Shown here one piece after another: positions 41,540 to 50,171 of a stretch of 64,000 nucleotides of DNA. Where the stretch lies: positions 124,001 to 188,000 of the forward strand of contig UQQF01000001.1 in NCBI GenBank assembly GCA_900543085.1, written 5' to 3'. Position 1 is the stretch's first letter; each line of letters begins with the position of its first letter. Source of the stretch: an uncultured Eubacteriales bacterium. GTDB lineage: Bacteria > Bacillota > Clostridia > Oscillospirales > Oscillospiraceae. Position numbers and translations under genes: made by a program. The notes below the pieces were generated by a model, which did not search any database, was not told the DNA's origin, and saw only the letters and a list, made by a program, of their open reading frames with translations.

Positions 41540-42233
41540 GATATTTTTCTACGAGTGCAAGCGCCTGCTTTGGAACAAGTTTTTCCTCGGGCTGCTGCTG
41601 GTATTGCTGTTTTACGGCTGGCAGGTGCTCAGCGGCGCGACCATTCTGGGCGTCTCCCACACCGCGCCGTTCTCGCCCTGGAGCTTCGGCGACTACCTGT
41701 GCCGCATGGTGCCGCTGCTGTGGATAGGCGCGCTGTTCTTCCTGACGTTTTTCACTTCGCCCGGAGCAAGGCGTGCGGAGGTGCTGACAGACGCAGCGCC
41801 CGTGCCGGCGCGCAAATATGCGCTGACCCGCTGCGCCGCCGCGCTCACCGGCACGCTCATACTTGCGCTTGCCTGCATGGCTGAGGCCGCGGTGTTCTAC
41901 GGCCTTTATTTCGGCTGGTACAACTGGTCTGAGCTGCTGCTCCCCGCGCTGGTGACGATGCTCCCAGCGCTGGTATTCGCCCTGGGAAGCGGCTGGGTTC
42001 TGGGGCACGTCAAGCCCTGGCTCATATATGTCTGGATGCTGCTGCCCATACTCTGCATGGCGCTGCCGCTTCCGGAGGCGCTGGGCATATGGAACGGGAG
42101 CTTTTTCACGGACTATCCTCTGAGCCTGGACACGCTCGACCCCGGATTTGCGCTCACCGCTTCCGTCGTCATAACGCAGTGCCTTGTTTTTGCCGCCGGC
42201 TCGCTTCTGCTGGCGCTGCGGACAAAGAAATAA
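41532..42233 (+). CDS. polytopic membrane protein of the ABC exporter
   Basis: The 233-residue protein has about six helices and an N-terminal cytoplasmic KIFFYECKRLLWNKFF typical of ABC-2 permease starts. It begins at a TTG inside the end of the permease-peptidase gene (8-base overlap) and is probably the second membrane subunit. Conserved charged residues lie only in the loops (PGARRAEVLTDAAPVPARKYAL). A hairpin terminator follows. No substrate can be deduced. Confidence 0.8.
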   Translation: MRKIFFYECKRLLWNKFFLGLLLVLLFYGWQVLSGATILGVSHTAPFSPWSFGDYLCRMVPLLWIGALFFLTFFTSPGARRAEVLTDAAPVPARKYALTRCAAALTGTLILALACMAEAAVFYGLYFGWYNWSELLLPALVTMLPALVFALGSGWVLGHVKPWLIYVWMLLPILCMALPLPEALGIWNGSFFTDYPLSLDTLDPGFALTASVVITQCLVFAAGSLLLALRTKK

Positions 42234-42242
42234 CGCTTTATC

Positions 42243-42275
42243 AACGGCCTCCCCTGTGTAGAGGGGAGGCCGTTT
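42243..42275 (+). terminator. intrinsic terminator, weak T-run
   Basis: AACGGCCTCCCC / GGGGAGGCCGTT with an eight-base loop is followed by only a few T residues. Confidence 0.7.
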
Positions 42276-42313
42276 CGCACCCCTTGGCGCCAATTCTATC
42301 CCCCCTGGGGGGC

Positions 42314-42342
42314 TTGCGCACGCTAAATCGTGATGATATTAT
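42314..42342 (+). promoter_or_regulatory. promoter of the methyltransferase gene
   Basis: TTGCGC and TATTAT have a 17-base spacer. Transcription should begin near 42349, which excludes the upstream ATGs as starts. Confidence 0.55.
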
Positions 42343-42365
42343 CGACACGAAAGGGGCTGAATGCT

Positions 42366-42965
42366 TTGCAGGTAAATACAAACGACGTGCGCGGATTCTT
42401 CGATTCGCTCGCCGGCAGCTGGGACGCCGACAGATGCGCCGACGCCGGAAAAATACGAGATATACTCCGCGCGGCAGACATAGTTCCGGGAGTGCGCGTG
42501 CTCGACGTAGCCTGCGGAACGGGCGTGCTCTTTCCGTTTTACCTGGAGTGCGGCGCGGAGAGCGTTACGGGCGTGGACATCTCCCCCGAGATGATAAGGA
42601 TTGCGCGCGGCAAGGTGGGCGACAGCCGGATACGCCTTGTGTGCGCCGACGTCGAGGAGTTTGAGGAGTCCGGCTTCGACCGGATAGTGGTCTTCAACGC
42701 CCTGCCTCACTTCCCCGACCCGGAGCGGCTGATCCGCTCGCTCGCGTACAGGCTCGCTCCCGGCGGACGCCTGACCATAGCGCACGACCGCTGCCGCGCC
42801 GCCGTCAACGGCTGGCACGAGCAGACCGCCGGCAGCGTATCTATGGGTCTCTGTCCGGCCGAGATAACCGCGCAGTGGATGGGCAGGGTTCTCAACGTAG
42901 ACACAGCCACGGACGGCGACGACCGCTATATCGTCTCCGGCGTAAAGCCCTCGGAGGCTAATTAA
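42366..42965 (+). CDS. class I SAM-dependent methyltransferase
   Basis: The 199-residue enzyme has the Rossmann-type SAM fold: motif I VRVLDVACGTGVLFP, the acidic residue in VTGVDIS, motif II LVCADVEEF, and post-II FNALPHFPDPERLIRSLAYRLAPGGRL. It belongs to the UbiE/Coq5-like broad group. The substrate is unknown. The TTG at 42366, about 9 bases after AAGGGG, is chosen because in-frame ATGs at 42330 lie at the promoter. The truncated ECF gene follows after 2 bases and shares the transcript. Confidence 0.85.
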   Translation: MQVNTNDVRGFFDSLAGSWDADRCADAGKIRDILRAADIVPGVRVLDVACGTGVLFPFYLECGAESVTGVDISPEMIRIARGKVGDSRIRLVCADVEEFEESGFDRIVVFNALPHFPDPERLIRSLAYRLAPGGRLTIAHDRCRAAVNGWHEQTAGSVSMGLCPAEITAQWMGRVLNVDTATDGDDRYIVSGVKPSEAN

Positions 42966-42967
42966 CA

Positions 42968-43126
42968 ATGAGAATACAGCGCACAAAGAATCTCATAGTT
43001 GCGGCCATGTGCGCCGCCCTTTGCGTCGTGCTGCCGATGGCCTTCCACGCGATTCCGAACGCGGGCAGCATTTTCCTGCCCATGCACATCCACGTGCTGC
43101 TCTGCGGTTTTCTGTGCGGGTCGTGA
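42968..43126 (+). pseudogene. truncated ECF-transporter S-component remnant
   Basis: The 52-residue frame starts like an ECF S-component: MRIQRTKNLIVAAMCAAL, then LPMAFHAIPNAGSIFLPMHI and CGFLCGS before a stop. Intact relatives continue for about 120 more residues with four more helices. Downstream there is no remaining frame; a terminator begins 14 bases after the stop. The gene was therefore cut by a deletion or replaced 3' end. The first 50 residues are well preserved, so the loss looks recent. Confidence 0.75.
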
Positions 43127-43134
43127 ATAAGTTC

Positions 43135-43168
43135 AAAAAGCGGAGCACCGGTTACGCCGATGCTCCGC
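43135..43168 (-). terminator. intrinsic terminator of the alpha/beta hydrolase gene
   Basis: On the minus strand GCGGAGCA / TGCTCCGC with a 13-base loop ends in TTTTT. Confidence 0.85.
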
Positions 43169-43189
43169 GCTCGCTTTTGTTATTCCCCG

Positions 43190-43957
43190 TCAGCAGTTGT
43201 TTGCGGTCAGGAACTCGTCTATCAGGGCTTTGGTCGTCTCCGTGTACTCTCCGGAGAACATGTGCCCGGCGCCGGGCAGGATGTGAAGCCGTGCGTTTTC
43301 ATACCTCTCCGCTGCGCTGACAACGGTGTGCGGCGGAACGATGGCGTCACTGTCGCCCTGTACTATGAGTACCGGACCGCGGTAGTTCATGGTCTCAGCG
43401 TACTTATCGTAGTCCCACATGTCGCGCACATACCGCTTCCCGGACCAGAGCCATCCCTTGAAAAAATACCTGTCCGGCACTTCGTCCACGCTTTTATAGT
43501 CTTTGTGCATAGCATCAGGTATGGCGAAGGCCGGGTAGAGCTCTATCAGCGCGCTCACGCGCTCCGGGTGCCGGCCGGCGTATATCGCCGCCACGAACCC
43601 ACCCTGGCTCGCCCCAAACAGCACAGGCCGCTCGCCATCCACGAAGTCCCAGCCGCGCACCTGGTCAAATATCTCCTCCAAGTCCTCCACCTCGGTCAGC
43701 ACGGACATGTCGACCGTGTCGCCCTCGCTCTTGCTGCGCTCGCCGCCGCCGCGGAAATCCGGCGCAAAGAACGCATAACCGCGTCCGGCAAGATGTGCGG
43801 CGTATGCCCTTGAGGTGGTGTGGGTGCAGCCTATTTCGTGCGCATAAATAATCAGTTTCGGGCGCTCAACGCCATTTGGGAGGTACAGCTCGCCGTAGAT
43901 GCTCCTCCCCTGCTCTCCGAACCTTATTTCTCTAACTGTGTAGTCGTTCCCGCTCAA
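43190..43957 (-). CDS. alpha/beta-hydrolase (probable esterase)
   Basis: The 255-residue enzyme has the alpha/beta-hydrolase core with oxyanion strand IIYAHEIGCTH, the nucleophile elbow FGASQGG, the acid in QGDSDAIVPP and the base in GAGHMFSGEY. The substrate cannot be fixed. The TTG at 43957 follows GGGAG and is downstream of a strong promoter (43992-44020), so the longer open frame to 44068 is rejected. It is divergent from recQ. Confidence 0.88.
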   Translation of the reverse strand: MSGNDYTVREIRFGEQGRSIYGELYLPNGVERPKLIIYAHEIGCTHTTSRAYAAHLAGRGYAFFAPDFRGGGERSKSEGDTVDMSVLTEVEDLEEIFDQVRGWDFVDGERPVLFGASQGGFVAAIYAGRHPERVSALIELYPAFAIPDAMHKDYKSVDEVPDRYFFKGWLWSGKRYVRDMWDYDKYAETMNYRGPVLIVQGDSDAIVPPHTVVSAAERYENARLHILPGAGHMFSGEYTETTKALIDEFLTANNC

Positions 43958-43991
43958 ACTTATCTCTCCCGCTCTGATTCGTACGTGGATT

Positions 43992-44020
43992 ATGATATTC
44001 CCGCCCCGGCTGTTTGTCAA
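43992..44020 (-). promoter_or_regulatory. promoter of the alpha/beta-hydrolase gene
   Basis: On the minus strand a perfect TTGACA and TATCAT have a 17-base spacer. Confidence 0.75.
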
Positions 44021-44061
44021 GCGGAGAGCGCCGTCACCACAGCGTGGAGGCCACGCCTGTA

Positions 44062-44090
44062 TTGGCACACATGCACTTTTGTGCTATAAT
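44062..44090 (+). promoter_or_regulatory. promoter of recQ
   Basis: TTGGCA (44062-44067) and a perfect TATAAT (44085-44090) have a 17-base spacer. Confidence 0.8.
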
Positions 44091-44114
44091 ATCCATAAGA
44101 GAGGATGGTGCGGC

Positions 44115-45959
44115 GTGGACAAGCTGGAGGCGCTGAAGACATACTTCGGCTATGACGGTTTCAGGCAGGGGCAGGGCGAGCTGATAGACGCGCTGCTTTC
44201 CGGACGCGACGCGCTCGGCGTCATGCCCACCGGCGGCGGCAAGAGCCTGTGCTATCAGATACCCGCGCTCCTGCTGCCGGGTGTGACGCTGGTCATATCG
44301 CCGCTCATCTCGCTCATGAAGGATCAGGTGGCGGCGCTGCAGCGCGCGGGAGTCGGCGCCGCATTCATAAACAGCTCCCTGTCCGCCGCCGAGCAGCGCG
44401 AGGTCTACTCCGGGGTGCGCTCCGGCGCATACAAGCTGCTGTATGTCGCGCCGGAACGGCTGGATGCGCTAAGCTTCGCCTCCCTGGCGGCGTCGATCGA
44501 GATACCGCTCATAGCGGTCGACGAGGCTCACTGCGTCTCGCAGTGGGGGCAGGATTTCAGGCCGAGCTACCTGCGCATCGCCCCGTTCATAGCCTCCCTC
44601 CCCCGCCGGCCTGCGGTCGCGGCCTTCACCGCCACGGCTACGGCTCAGGTGCGAAGCGACATCGAGTCGATGCTGGAGCTGCGCGAGGCGTACCGCATCG
44701 TCACGGGCTTCAACCGTCCGAACCTGTACTTCGACGTGCTCAGAAACACGGACAAGCTCGCCTCGCTGCGCCGTCTCATACGCGAGCACGAGGGGAAAAG
44801 CGGCATCGTCTACTGCGCCACGCGCTCCGGCGTGGAGCGGGTGGAGAGCGCCCTCGCGGCGGACGGCGTCTCCGTGACCCGCTATCACGCGGGGCTGGAA
44901 GACGATGAACGCAGACGCAATCAGGACGACTTCCGCTTTGACCGCAAGAGCGTCATGGTGGCCACCAACGCCTTCGGCATGGGCATAGACAAGTCCAACG
45001 TGAACTTCGTCATCCACTACAACATGCCCAAGAGCCTGGAGGCGTATTACCAGGAGGCCGGACGCGCCGGGCGCGACGGGGAGAGCGCCAACTGCGTGCT
45101 GCTCTACTCCCCTGCCGACATAATGACCGCGCGCCGGTTCATTGAAATGAGCGGGAACGAGGAGCTTGACGAGCAGACTCAGGCGCTGGTACGCCAGCGG
45201 GACATAGAAAGGCTCAACGCAATGGTCGGCTACTGCAAGACCACGGCGTGCCTGCGAGGGTACATACTCGACTACTTCGGCCAGGCGCACAGCGAGCGCT
45301 GCGGCAACTGCGGCAACTGCCGGGGCAACTTCACCAGCGAGGACGTCACCGAGCGCGCGCAGATGATAATATCCTGCGTAATACGCATACGCCGCAAACT
45401 CGGCTACTACGTGGGGCGCACGCTGCTTGTGGGCTGCCTCCGCGGCAGCTCCGACGCCAGGGTTCTGTCCATGGGTCTGGACAAGCTCTCCACATACGCC
45501 CTAATGCGCCCGCTCACCAAGTCCGAGGTCGGGGAGCTTATCGACTGGCTGCTCATGGAGGACTACCTCTACCTCAACAGCGCCTTCAGCACGATCGAGC
45601 CTGGCTCGCGCGCAAAGGAGGCTCTGGCGCCGGGCGCCAAACTGCTGATGCCCCGGAGAAGCATCCCGAAGGGAGAGCAGAAGCGCTCCAAGCACCGCCG
45701 CGACGAAATAAGCATGGACGGAGTGGACGAGGAGCTGTACGAGGCGCTCCGCGCCGTGCGCAGTGACCTCGCCCGCAGTGAAAAGGTCCCGCCGTATATA
45801 ATCTTCTCCAACGCCACGCTGCGCGACATGGCGCTCATCGCGCCGCGCAGCATGAGCGAGATGCAGCTCGTCTCCGGCGTCGGGCAGATGAAGGCCGAGC
45901 GCTACGGCCGGTTCTTCCTGGATGCAGTGGCTGAATACCTCCGGCACAAAAAGCAATAA
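44115..45959 (+). CDS. recQ: ATP-dependent DNA helicase RecQ
   Basis: The 614-residue 3'-5' helicase has the RecA-like pair with motif I MPTGGGKSLCYQ, DEAH-box VDEAHCVSQWGQDFRPSY, motif V and VI around TNAFGMGIDKSNV and EAGRAGRDG. The RecQ-C zinc module (CLRGYILDYFGQAHSERCGNCGNC), winged helix and a C-terminal HRDC domain follow. GTG 44115 follows GAGAGGA and starts the conserved KLEALKTYFGYDGFRQGQ. It acts in recombination and replication restart. It is divergent from the hydrolase gene. Confidence 0.97.
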   Translation: MDKLEALKTYFGYDGFRQGQGELIDALLSGRDALGVMPTGGGKSLCYQIPALLLPGVTLVISPLISLMKDQVAALQRAGVGAAFINSSLSAAEQREVYSGVRSGAYKLLYVAPERLDALSFASLAASIEIPLIAVDEAHCVSQWGQDFRPSYLRIAPFIASLPRRPAVAAFTATATAQVRSDIESMLELREAYRIVTGFNRPNLYFDVLRNTDKLASLRRLIREHEGKSGIVYCATRSGVERVESALAADGVSVTRYHAGLEDDERRRNQDDFRFDRKSVMVATNAFGMGIDKSNVNFVIHYNMPKSLEAYYQEAGRAGRDGESANCVLLYSPADIMTARRFIEMSGNEELDEQTQALVRQRDIERLNAMVGYCKTTACLRGYILDYFGQAHSERCGNCGNCRGNFTSEDVTERAQMIISCVIRIRRKLGYYVGRTLLVGCLRGSSDARVLSMGLDKLSTYALMRPLTKSEVGELIDWLLMEDYLYLNSAFSTIEPGSRAKEALAPGAKLLMPRRSIPKGEQKRSKHRRDEISMDGVDEELYEALRAVRSDLARSEKVPPYIIFSNATLRDMALIAPRSMSEMQLVSGVGQMKAERYGRFFLDAVAEYLRHKKQ

Positions 45960-46022
45960 ATATAGCCCCGCGCATAAAGCGCGAGGCTTGGAATTGAAAC
46001 GAAACCACGGGAGTTGGTAGCA

Positions 46023-46364
46023 TTGTCTGAACACACTCACACACTGCCGGACGGCAGCACGGTGACGCACAGTCACGGCGATACGGCGCACGGCCACACA
46101 CATTCGCACACGCAGACCAAGGCCGTGCTGAACCGGCTCAGCCGCGCGATAGGCCACCTGGAGAGCGTGAAGCGCATGGTTGAGGACGGGCGCGACTGCA
46201 CCGAGGTGCTGATTCAGCTGGCCGCAGTTCGCTCGGCGCTGAATAACACGGCCAAAGTGATACTCAAAGACCACATAGAGCACTGCATCGCCGACGCTGC
46301 GGAGAACGGCGACACCGCCGCGCTGGAGCAGCTTGAAGAAGCAATAGAGCGCTTCATGACCTGA
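46023..46364 (+). CDS. CsoR/RcnR-family metal-sensing repressor
   Basis: The 113-residue protein is an all-helical tetrameric sensor of the CsoR-RcnR-FrmR family. The Cys-His-Cys ligand set is visible: DGRDC near residue 61 and DHIEHC near residue 88. The N-terminal 35 residues are unusually rich in histidine (HTHTLPDGSTVTHSHGD, HGHTHSHTQTK), which suggests Ni, Co or Zn rather than Cu(I) binding. No metal exporter is adjacent; its end is 2 bases from a convergent reductase gene. TTG 46023 follows GGGAG by 9 bases. Confidence 0.88.
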   Translation: MSEHTHTLPDGSTVTHSHGDTAHGHTHSHTQTKAVLNRLSRAIGHLESVKRMVEDGRDCTEVLIQLAAVRSALNNTAKVILKDHIEHCIADAAENGDTAALEQLEEAIERFMT

Positions 46365-46366
46365 GC

Positions 46367-47071
46367 TCAGATGACCATAGCCCCATCCACGCCGAGTATC
46401 TGACCCGTGACGAACCCGGCGTCGTCGCTCGCCAGGAAGCGGACGGCGCGCGCAACGTCCACGGCTCGACCCAGGCGGCCCAGATAGGTGTTCTCGGCCA
46501 TGTGCGCCTTGTCCTCCGCCGTGAAGCAGCTGAGCATGTCCGTGTCTATCGCGCCGGGCGCGACACCGTTCACGCGGATGCCGCTCGGCCCGAGTTCCTT
46601 GGCCAGCCCCTTCACGAAGGAGATTATCGCGCCCTTTGTGGCGCTGTAGGCAGTCTCGCAGGAGCCGCCGTAGACGCCGAGTATGCTGCTCACGCACACG
46701 ATGCTGCCGGCCTTCTCGTGCACCATGTGCGGGATGGCAGCCCGGCAGCAGTTGAAGGCTCCGCCCACGTTCACGGCGAAGATGCGGTTCCACTCCTCGT
46801 CCGTCATGTCGGTCAGCAGCCCGCTCCAGGCTATGCCCGCATTGCTGACGAGCAAGTCCACGCCGCCCACACGCTCGAACATCTCACGCACCTGGCGGCT
46901 GTCCGCCACGTCGCACTGCACGGCCTCGCTGCCCAGCTCGGCGGCAAGAGCCTCAGCCTTGTCCTTGCTTGTCAGGTAGTTTATAGTCACGCGCCAGCCG
47001 TCTTCGGCGAGGGCGCGGGCGATCGCCGCGCCGATGCCGCGAGATGAGCCGGTTACAAGAGCTTTTTTCAT
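46367..47071 (-). CDS. short-chain dehydrogenase/reductase (3-oxoacyl-ACP reductase-like)
   Basis: The 234-residue NAD(P)-dependent SDR has the Rossmann signature TGSSRGIG, NAG in LLVSNAGIAW, the catalytic serine in VCVSSILGVYGG and YSATK. A C-terminal GQILGVDGAMVI is typical of FabG relatives. It is not in a fatty-acid cluster, so the substrate is open. The ATG at 47071 is preceded by GGGTGAT, downstream of an extended -10 promoter. It is convergent with the CsoR-type gene with a 2-base gap. Confidence 0.9.
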   Translation of the reverse strand: MKKALVTGSSRGIGAAIARALAEDGWRVTINYLTSKDKAEALAAELGSEAVQCDVADSRQVREMFERVGGVDLLVSNAGIAWSGLLTDMTDEEWNRIFAVNVGGAFNCCRAAIPHMVHEKAGSIVCVSSILGVYGGSCETAYSATKGAIISFVKGLAKELGPSGIRVNGVAPGAIDTDMLSCFTAEDKAHMAENTYLGRLGRAVDVARAVRFLASDDAGFVTGQILGVDGAMVI

Positions 47072-47117
47072 GATATCACCCATATGCGAATATAATGATG
47101 TGCGCAGGCACTGCGAC

Positions 47118-47146
47118 ATTATATCACAGCCGCGCCCGGTTTGAAA
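47118..47146 (-). promoter_or_regulatory. promoter of the short-chain reductase gene
   Basis: On the minus strand TTTCAA and a perfect TATAAT with an upstream TG have a 17-base spacer. Confidence 0.65.
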
Positions 47147-47165
47147 GGGCGCTTTGGAGGTTATC

Positions 47166-47351
47166 ATGCGCAAGGGTGTTTTCTCGGAGGCCGGGCTGCG
47201 CGGCTGGGCGGTAGCGGCGGCGGTGACGCTCGCCGCGGCAGTTGCCGCGCTGCTGCTGTGCATTTTCAGCGGAGCGTTCGACTTTGAACCGATATCGCGT
47301 CCGATACCCGCACTGGACACGGTAAGCAATACATATGAGGAAGTGAACTGA
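47166..47351 (+). CDS. 61-residue single-pass membrane protein
   Basis: The short protein has one helix (about residues 14-36, alanine/leucine rich) flanked by a basic N-terminus and a polar acidic C-terminus. GGAGG lies 5 bases upstream of the ATG. Its stop abuts the trmO ATG, so the two are co-translated. I do not recognise a family, and coding potential rests on the ribosome site and position. Confidence 0.55.
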   Translation: MRKGVFSEAGLRGWAVAAAVTLAAAVAALLLCIFSGAFDFEPISRPIPALDTVSNTYEEVN

Positions 47352-48017
47352 ATGGAGATACGTCCCATCGCGCACATACGGAGCGATTTCGGAGGCAAGT
47401 TCGGCATACCGCGCCAGAGCGGCGTGGTGCCGGAGCTGGTGAGCTACGTTGTCTTTGAGCCGGAGTTTCGCAATGACGACGCCCTGCGCGGCATAGACGG
47501 CTACGACTATCTGTGGCTCATCTGGGAGTTCAGCGCCAACCGGCACGAGAGCTGGTCGCCCACGGTGCGCCCGCCCAGGCTGGGCGGGAACGTGCGGCAG
47601 GGCGTATTCGCCACGCGCTCGCCCTACCGCCCAAATCCGCTCGGGCTGTCCAGTGTCAGGCTCGACGCGGTGCTGCGCACGGATGAAGGCTCCGTCCTGC
47701 GCGTGCTGGGCGCAGACCTGCTGGACGGCACGCCCATCTACGACATCAAGCCGTATATAGAGCCGGACGTGCACGCCGGCGCGCGCTTCGGCTTCTCCGG
47801 CGGCGAGTGGGAGCGCAGCGTGGAGGTCGTCTTCCCGGACGAGCTGCTCAGTCAGGTGCCCGAAGACCGGCGCGAAGCCCTCAGGGGTGTGTTGGAGCAA
47901 GACCCCAGACCCGCCTATCAGCACGACCCCGAGCGCGTCTACGGCCTTGCCTTCGCCGGGAAAAACATACGCTTCACCGTGAGCGGCGGCAAGCTCACGG
48001 TCATCGCCGTCGAATAA
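47352..48017 (+). CDS. trmO: tRNA N6-methyltransferase TrmO (t6A37)
   Basis: The 221-residue enzyme of the YaeB/TsaA family methylates t6A37 of certain threonine tRNAs with SAM. Signatures are MEIRPIAHIRSDF, the SAM and tRNA binding loops DGYDYLWLIWEFSANR and ATRSPYRPNPLGLSSV, and GADLLDGTPIYDIKPYI. The fold is a beta barrel with a C-terminal extension of about 80 residues. It starts directly at the stop of the small membrane protein. Confidence 0.95.
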   Translation: MEIRPIAHIRSDFGGKFGIPRQSGVVPELVSYVVFEPEFRNDDALRGIDGYDYLWLIWEFSANRHESWSPTVRPPRLGGNVRQGVFATRSPYRPNPLGLSSVRLDAVLRTDEGSVLRVLGADLLDGTPIYDIKPYIEPDVHAGARFGFSGGEWERSVEVVFPDELLSQVPEDRREALRGVLEQDPRPAYQHDPERVYGLAFAGKNIRFTVSGGKLTVIAVE

Positions 48018-48030
48018 AGCAGCGAACAAA

Positions 48031-48069
48031 GCACCCCCGCAGAGTACATCTGCGGGGGTTCTGCTTTTT
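48031..48069. terminator. bidirectional intrinsic terminator
   Basis: CCCCCGCAGA / TCTGCGGGGG with a five-base loop is extended outward by AGCA and TGCT pairing and followed by TTTTT. It separates convergent trmO and tyrS. Confidence 0.9.
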
Positions 48070-48077
48070 GCGCTGAA

Positions 48078-49298
48078 TTACTTTATGACGGCCTTGTTGA
48101 AGTTCTTTTTGCCGCGGCGGAGAACCACTCCGGCCTTGAGCTCGTCCTCGGTGAAGGTCTTGGCGATGTCGTCGACCTTCTCGTCGTTGGCGGTCACGCC
48201 GCCCTGCTGGACGTTGCGGCGGGCGTCGCTCTTGCTGGAGCACAGCCCGGTCTTTACCAGCAGCGTGAGTATGTCGACCGCGCCGTCGGTGAGGTCGTCG
48301 GACGTGAGCTCGGTGGTGGGCATAAGCTCGGTATTGCCGCCGCCGAATACGGCGCGCGCGCCATCGCGGGCCTTGTTGGCCTCCTCCTCGCCGTGAACGA
48401 GGCTGGTCAGCTCCCAGGCCAGGATGTCCTTGGCCTCGTTGAGCTTGGCGTCCTTCCAGGTGTCCATCTCGTCAATCTGCTCGAGCGGCAGGAAGGTCAT
48501 CTTGCGCATGCAGTTCATGACGTCGGCGTCGTCGATATTGCGCCAGTACTGGTAGAAGTCGTAGGGGCTGGTCTTGTTGGGGTCGAGCCACACGGCGCCG
48601 GCCTGGGTCTTGCCCATCTTCTTGCCCTCGCTGGTCAGCAGCAGGGTGATGGTCATGCCGTAGGCGCTCTTGCCCAGCTTGCGTCGGATGAGCTCGCGGC
48701 CGCCGAGGATGTTGGACCACTGGTCGTCGCCGCCGCACTGCATGACGCAGTCGTACTTCTGGAACATGTGGTAGAAGTCGTAGCTCTGCATTATCATGTA
48801 GTTGAACTCGAGGAAGCTCAGACCCTTCTCCATGCGCTGCTTGTAGCACTCGGCGCGCAGCATGTTGTTGACGGAGAAGCAGGCGCCCACATCGCGCAGC
48901 AGCTCAATATAGTTGAGCTTGAGCAGCCAGTCGGCATTGTCGAGCATGAGAGCCTTGCCGTCGGAGAAGTCTATGAACTTGCTCATCTGGACTTTGAACT
49001 TAGCGGCGTTGGCCTGTATCTGCTCCTGGGTGAGCATCTGGCGCATGTCGGTGCGGCCGGAGGGGTCGCCGACCATCGTCGTGCCGCCGCCGAGCAGAGC
49101 TATCGGACGGTTGCCCGCGAGCTGGAGGCGGCGCATCAGGTTGAGCGCCATGAAGTGGCCGATGTGCAGGCTGTCCGCCGTCGCATCGAAGCCTATATAG
49201 AACGTTGCCTTCCCGGCGTTGATGAGGTCGCGGATCTCCTCCTCGTCCGTGAGCTGGGCAATTAGCCCTCTGGCTTTGAGTTCTTCAAAAATCTGCAT
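48078..49298 (-). CDS. tyrS: tyrosyl-tRNA synthetase
   Basis: The 406-residue class I synthetase has the HIGH motif as [11 protein letters not shown], the tyrosine pocket [13 protein letters not shown] and [10 protein letters not shown], and the KMSKS loop as KMGKT. A C-terminal S4 RNA-binding domain ends at the last 70 residues ([21 protein letters not shown]). The ATG at 49298 begins the conserved [20 protein letters not shown] stem (49325-49346) lies in the leader, but no T-box features are visible. Confidence 0.96.
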   Translation of the reverse strand: MQIFEELKARGLIAQLTDEEEIRDLINAGKATFYIGFDATADSLHIGHFMALNLMRRLQLAGNRPIALLGGGTTMVGDPSGRTDMRQMLTQEQIQANAAKFKVQMSKFIDFSDGKALMLDNADWLLKLNYIELLRDVGACFSVNNMLRAECYKQRMEKGLSFLEFNYMIMQSYDFYHMFQKYDCVMQCGGDDQWSNILGGRELIRRKLGKSAYGMTITLLLTSEGKKMGKTQAGAVWLDPNKTSPYDFYQYWRNIDDADVMNCMRKMTFLPLEQIDEMDTWKDAKLNEAKDILAWELTSLVHGEEEANKARDGARAVFGGGNTELMPTTELTSDDLTDGAVDILTLLVKTGLCSSKSDARRNVQQGGVTANDEKVDDIAKTFTEDELKAGVVLRRGKKNFNKAVIK

Positions 49299-49415
49299 CG
49301 ATCTTTCCCTTTCGTATTTGATTTCCGGGAGAAAAGGCTCTCCCGGATACGAGGCAATATTGCTTTGACAACACCTCGCCGGCATGGGCGAAGGCGGTAT
49401 CCCCAAAATCTTTTC

Positions 49416-49745
49416 TCAGCGCGTGTTCCTGCGGTACCAGACCAGGAACGCTGCAACGCTTATGAGCATGATTGCAAGCCCGGCGCACGTCAGCAGCGCC
49501 ATGTGAGCTTCAAAAAAGGCGGCGGCCGTCATGACGGCAGCGCCGGCCAGCACGGCGTACAGCATACGCGATGCGCCGAGCTTCGCGCGCTCGCGGCCGA
49601 TTTTCCGCCTGTGCTCCGGCGTGTCCGTGCCGTAGGGCGTGCAGACGTCTATCAGCCCGCCGAAGCGCATGGCAAGCGTAAGGGCGACGAACACGACGTC
49701 AATTATGACGGCTATCACCAACGTTACAGCAGCTTCCGTGCTCAT
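49416..49745 (-). CDS. small membrane protein, function unknown
   Basis: The 109-residue protein has three predicted helices (about 6-26, 61-79 and 82-102) with a polar loop containing CTPYGTDTPEHRRKIGRERAKLGASRML. I do not recognise the family. It lies 33 bases downstream of the redox-type protein gene on the same strand and 117 bases upstream of tyrS. That gap holds the tyrS leader. Confidence 0.65.
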   Translation of the reverse strand: MSTEAAVTLVIAVIIDVVFVALTLAMRFGGLIDVCTPYGTDTPEHRRKIGRERAKLGASRMLYAVLAGAAVMTAAAFFEAHMALLTCAGLAIMLISVAAFLVWYRRNTR

Positions 49746-49778
49746 GGCGCGCCACCTTCAGCGGTGCATAAAGCCTGC

Positions 49779-50171
49779 TTACTTGCCCTCTATCACCTTT
49801 GCGGCCTCGTCCGCGCACCAGGCGCAGAAGCCGTTACATACGCTGTGGTCGCCGCCGACGGCGTTGAGGAGATCCTCGCAGCGTATCGCGCCGAACTTCT
49901 CCTTGAAATCATCGGCAAACTTCTTTGTCGCCTCGGCGACAGCGCCGCCGGGCTTGCCCATGCCGTCCGCGCCGAGGGTCAGGCTCAAGGCCAGCACCGC
50001 GCCGCAATAGGCTCCGCAGGCCTCGCCGCAGCGCAGGCCGCCCCCGAGACCGGTTCCGACGGCTTTGGCGGTTTTCTCGTCCAGACCGGCGAGGTCGGCG
50101 AGCGCGACAATGACGCTCTGGCCGCAATTCAAAGTGTTTTTCAGTTCCGCAGCTTTTTCACCGTATGTCAT
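49779..50171 (-). CDS. C_GCAxxG_C_C-family putative redox protein
   Basis: The 130-residue protein carries the family's cysteine pattern: CGQSV near the N-terminus, GLRCGEACGAYCGAV, and the C-terminal CEDLLNAVGG, CNGFCAWCADEAA. The family is proposed to bind a cofactor or act in redox chemistry, often in anaerobes; activity is unproven. Its ATG overlaps the recN stop (ATGA), with GGAGGG 8 bases upstream, so translation is coupled to recN. Confidence 0.88.
   Translation of the reverse strand: MTYGEKAAELKNTLNCGQSVIVALADLAGLDEKTAKAVGTGLGGGLRCGEACGAYCGAVLALSLTLGADGMGKPGGAVAEATKKFADDFKEKFGAIRCEDLLNAVGGDHSVCNGFCAWCADEAAKVIEGK

Noticed and set aside
43958..44068. longer start for the alpha/beta hydrolase
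   Set aside because: The region contains the strong promoter (43992-44020), so translation must start downstream.
49299..49415. T-box riboswitch in the tyrS leader
   Set aside because: A stem is present (49325-49346), but the conserved T-box sequence and the long leader are missing.
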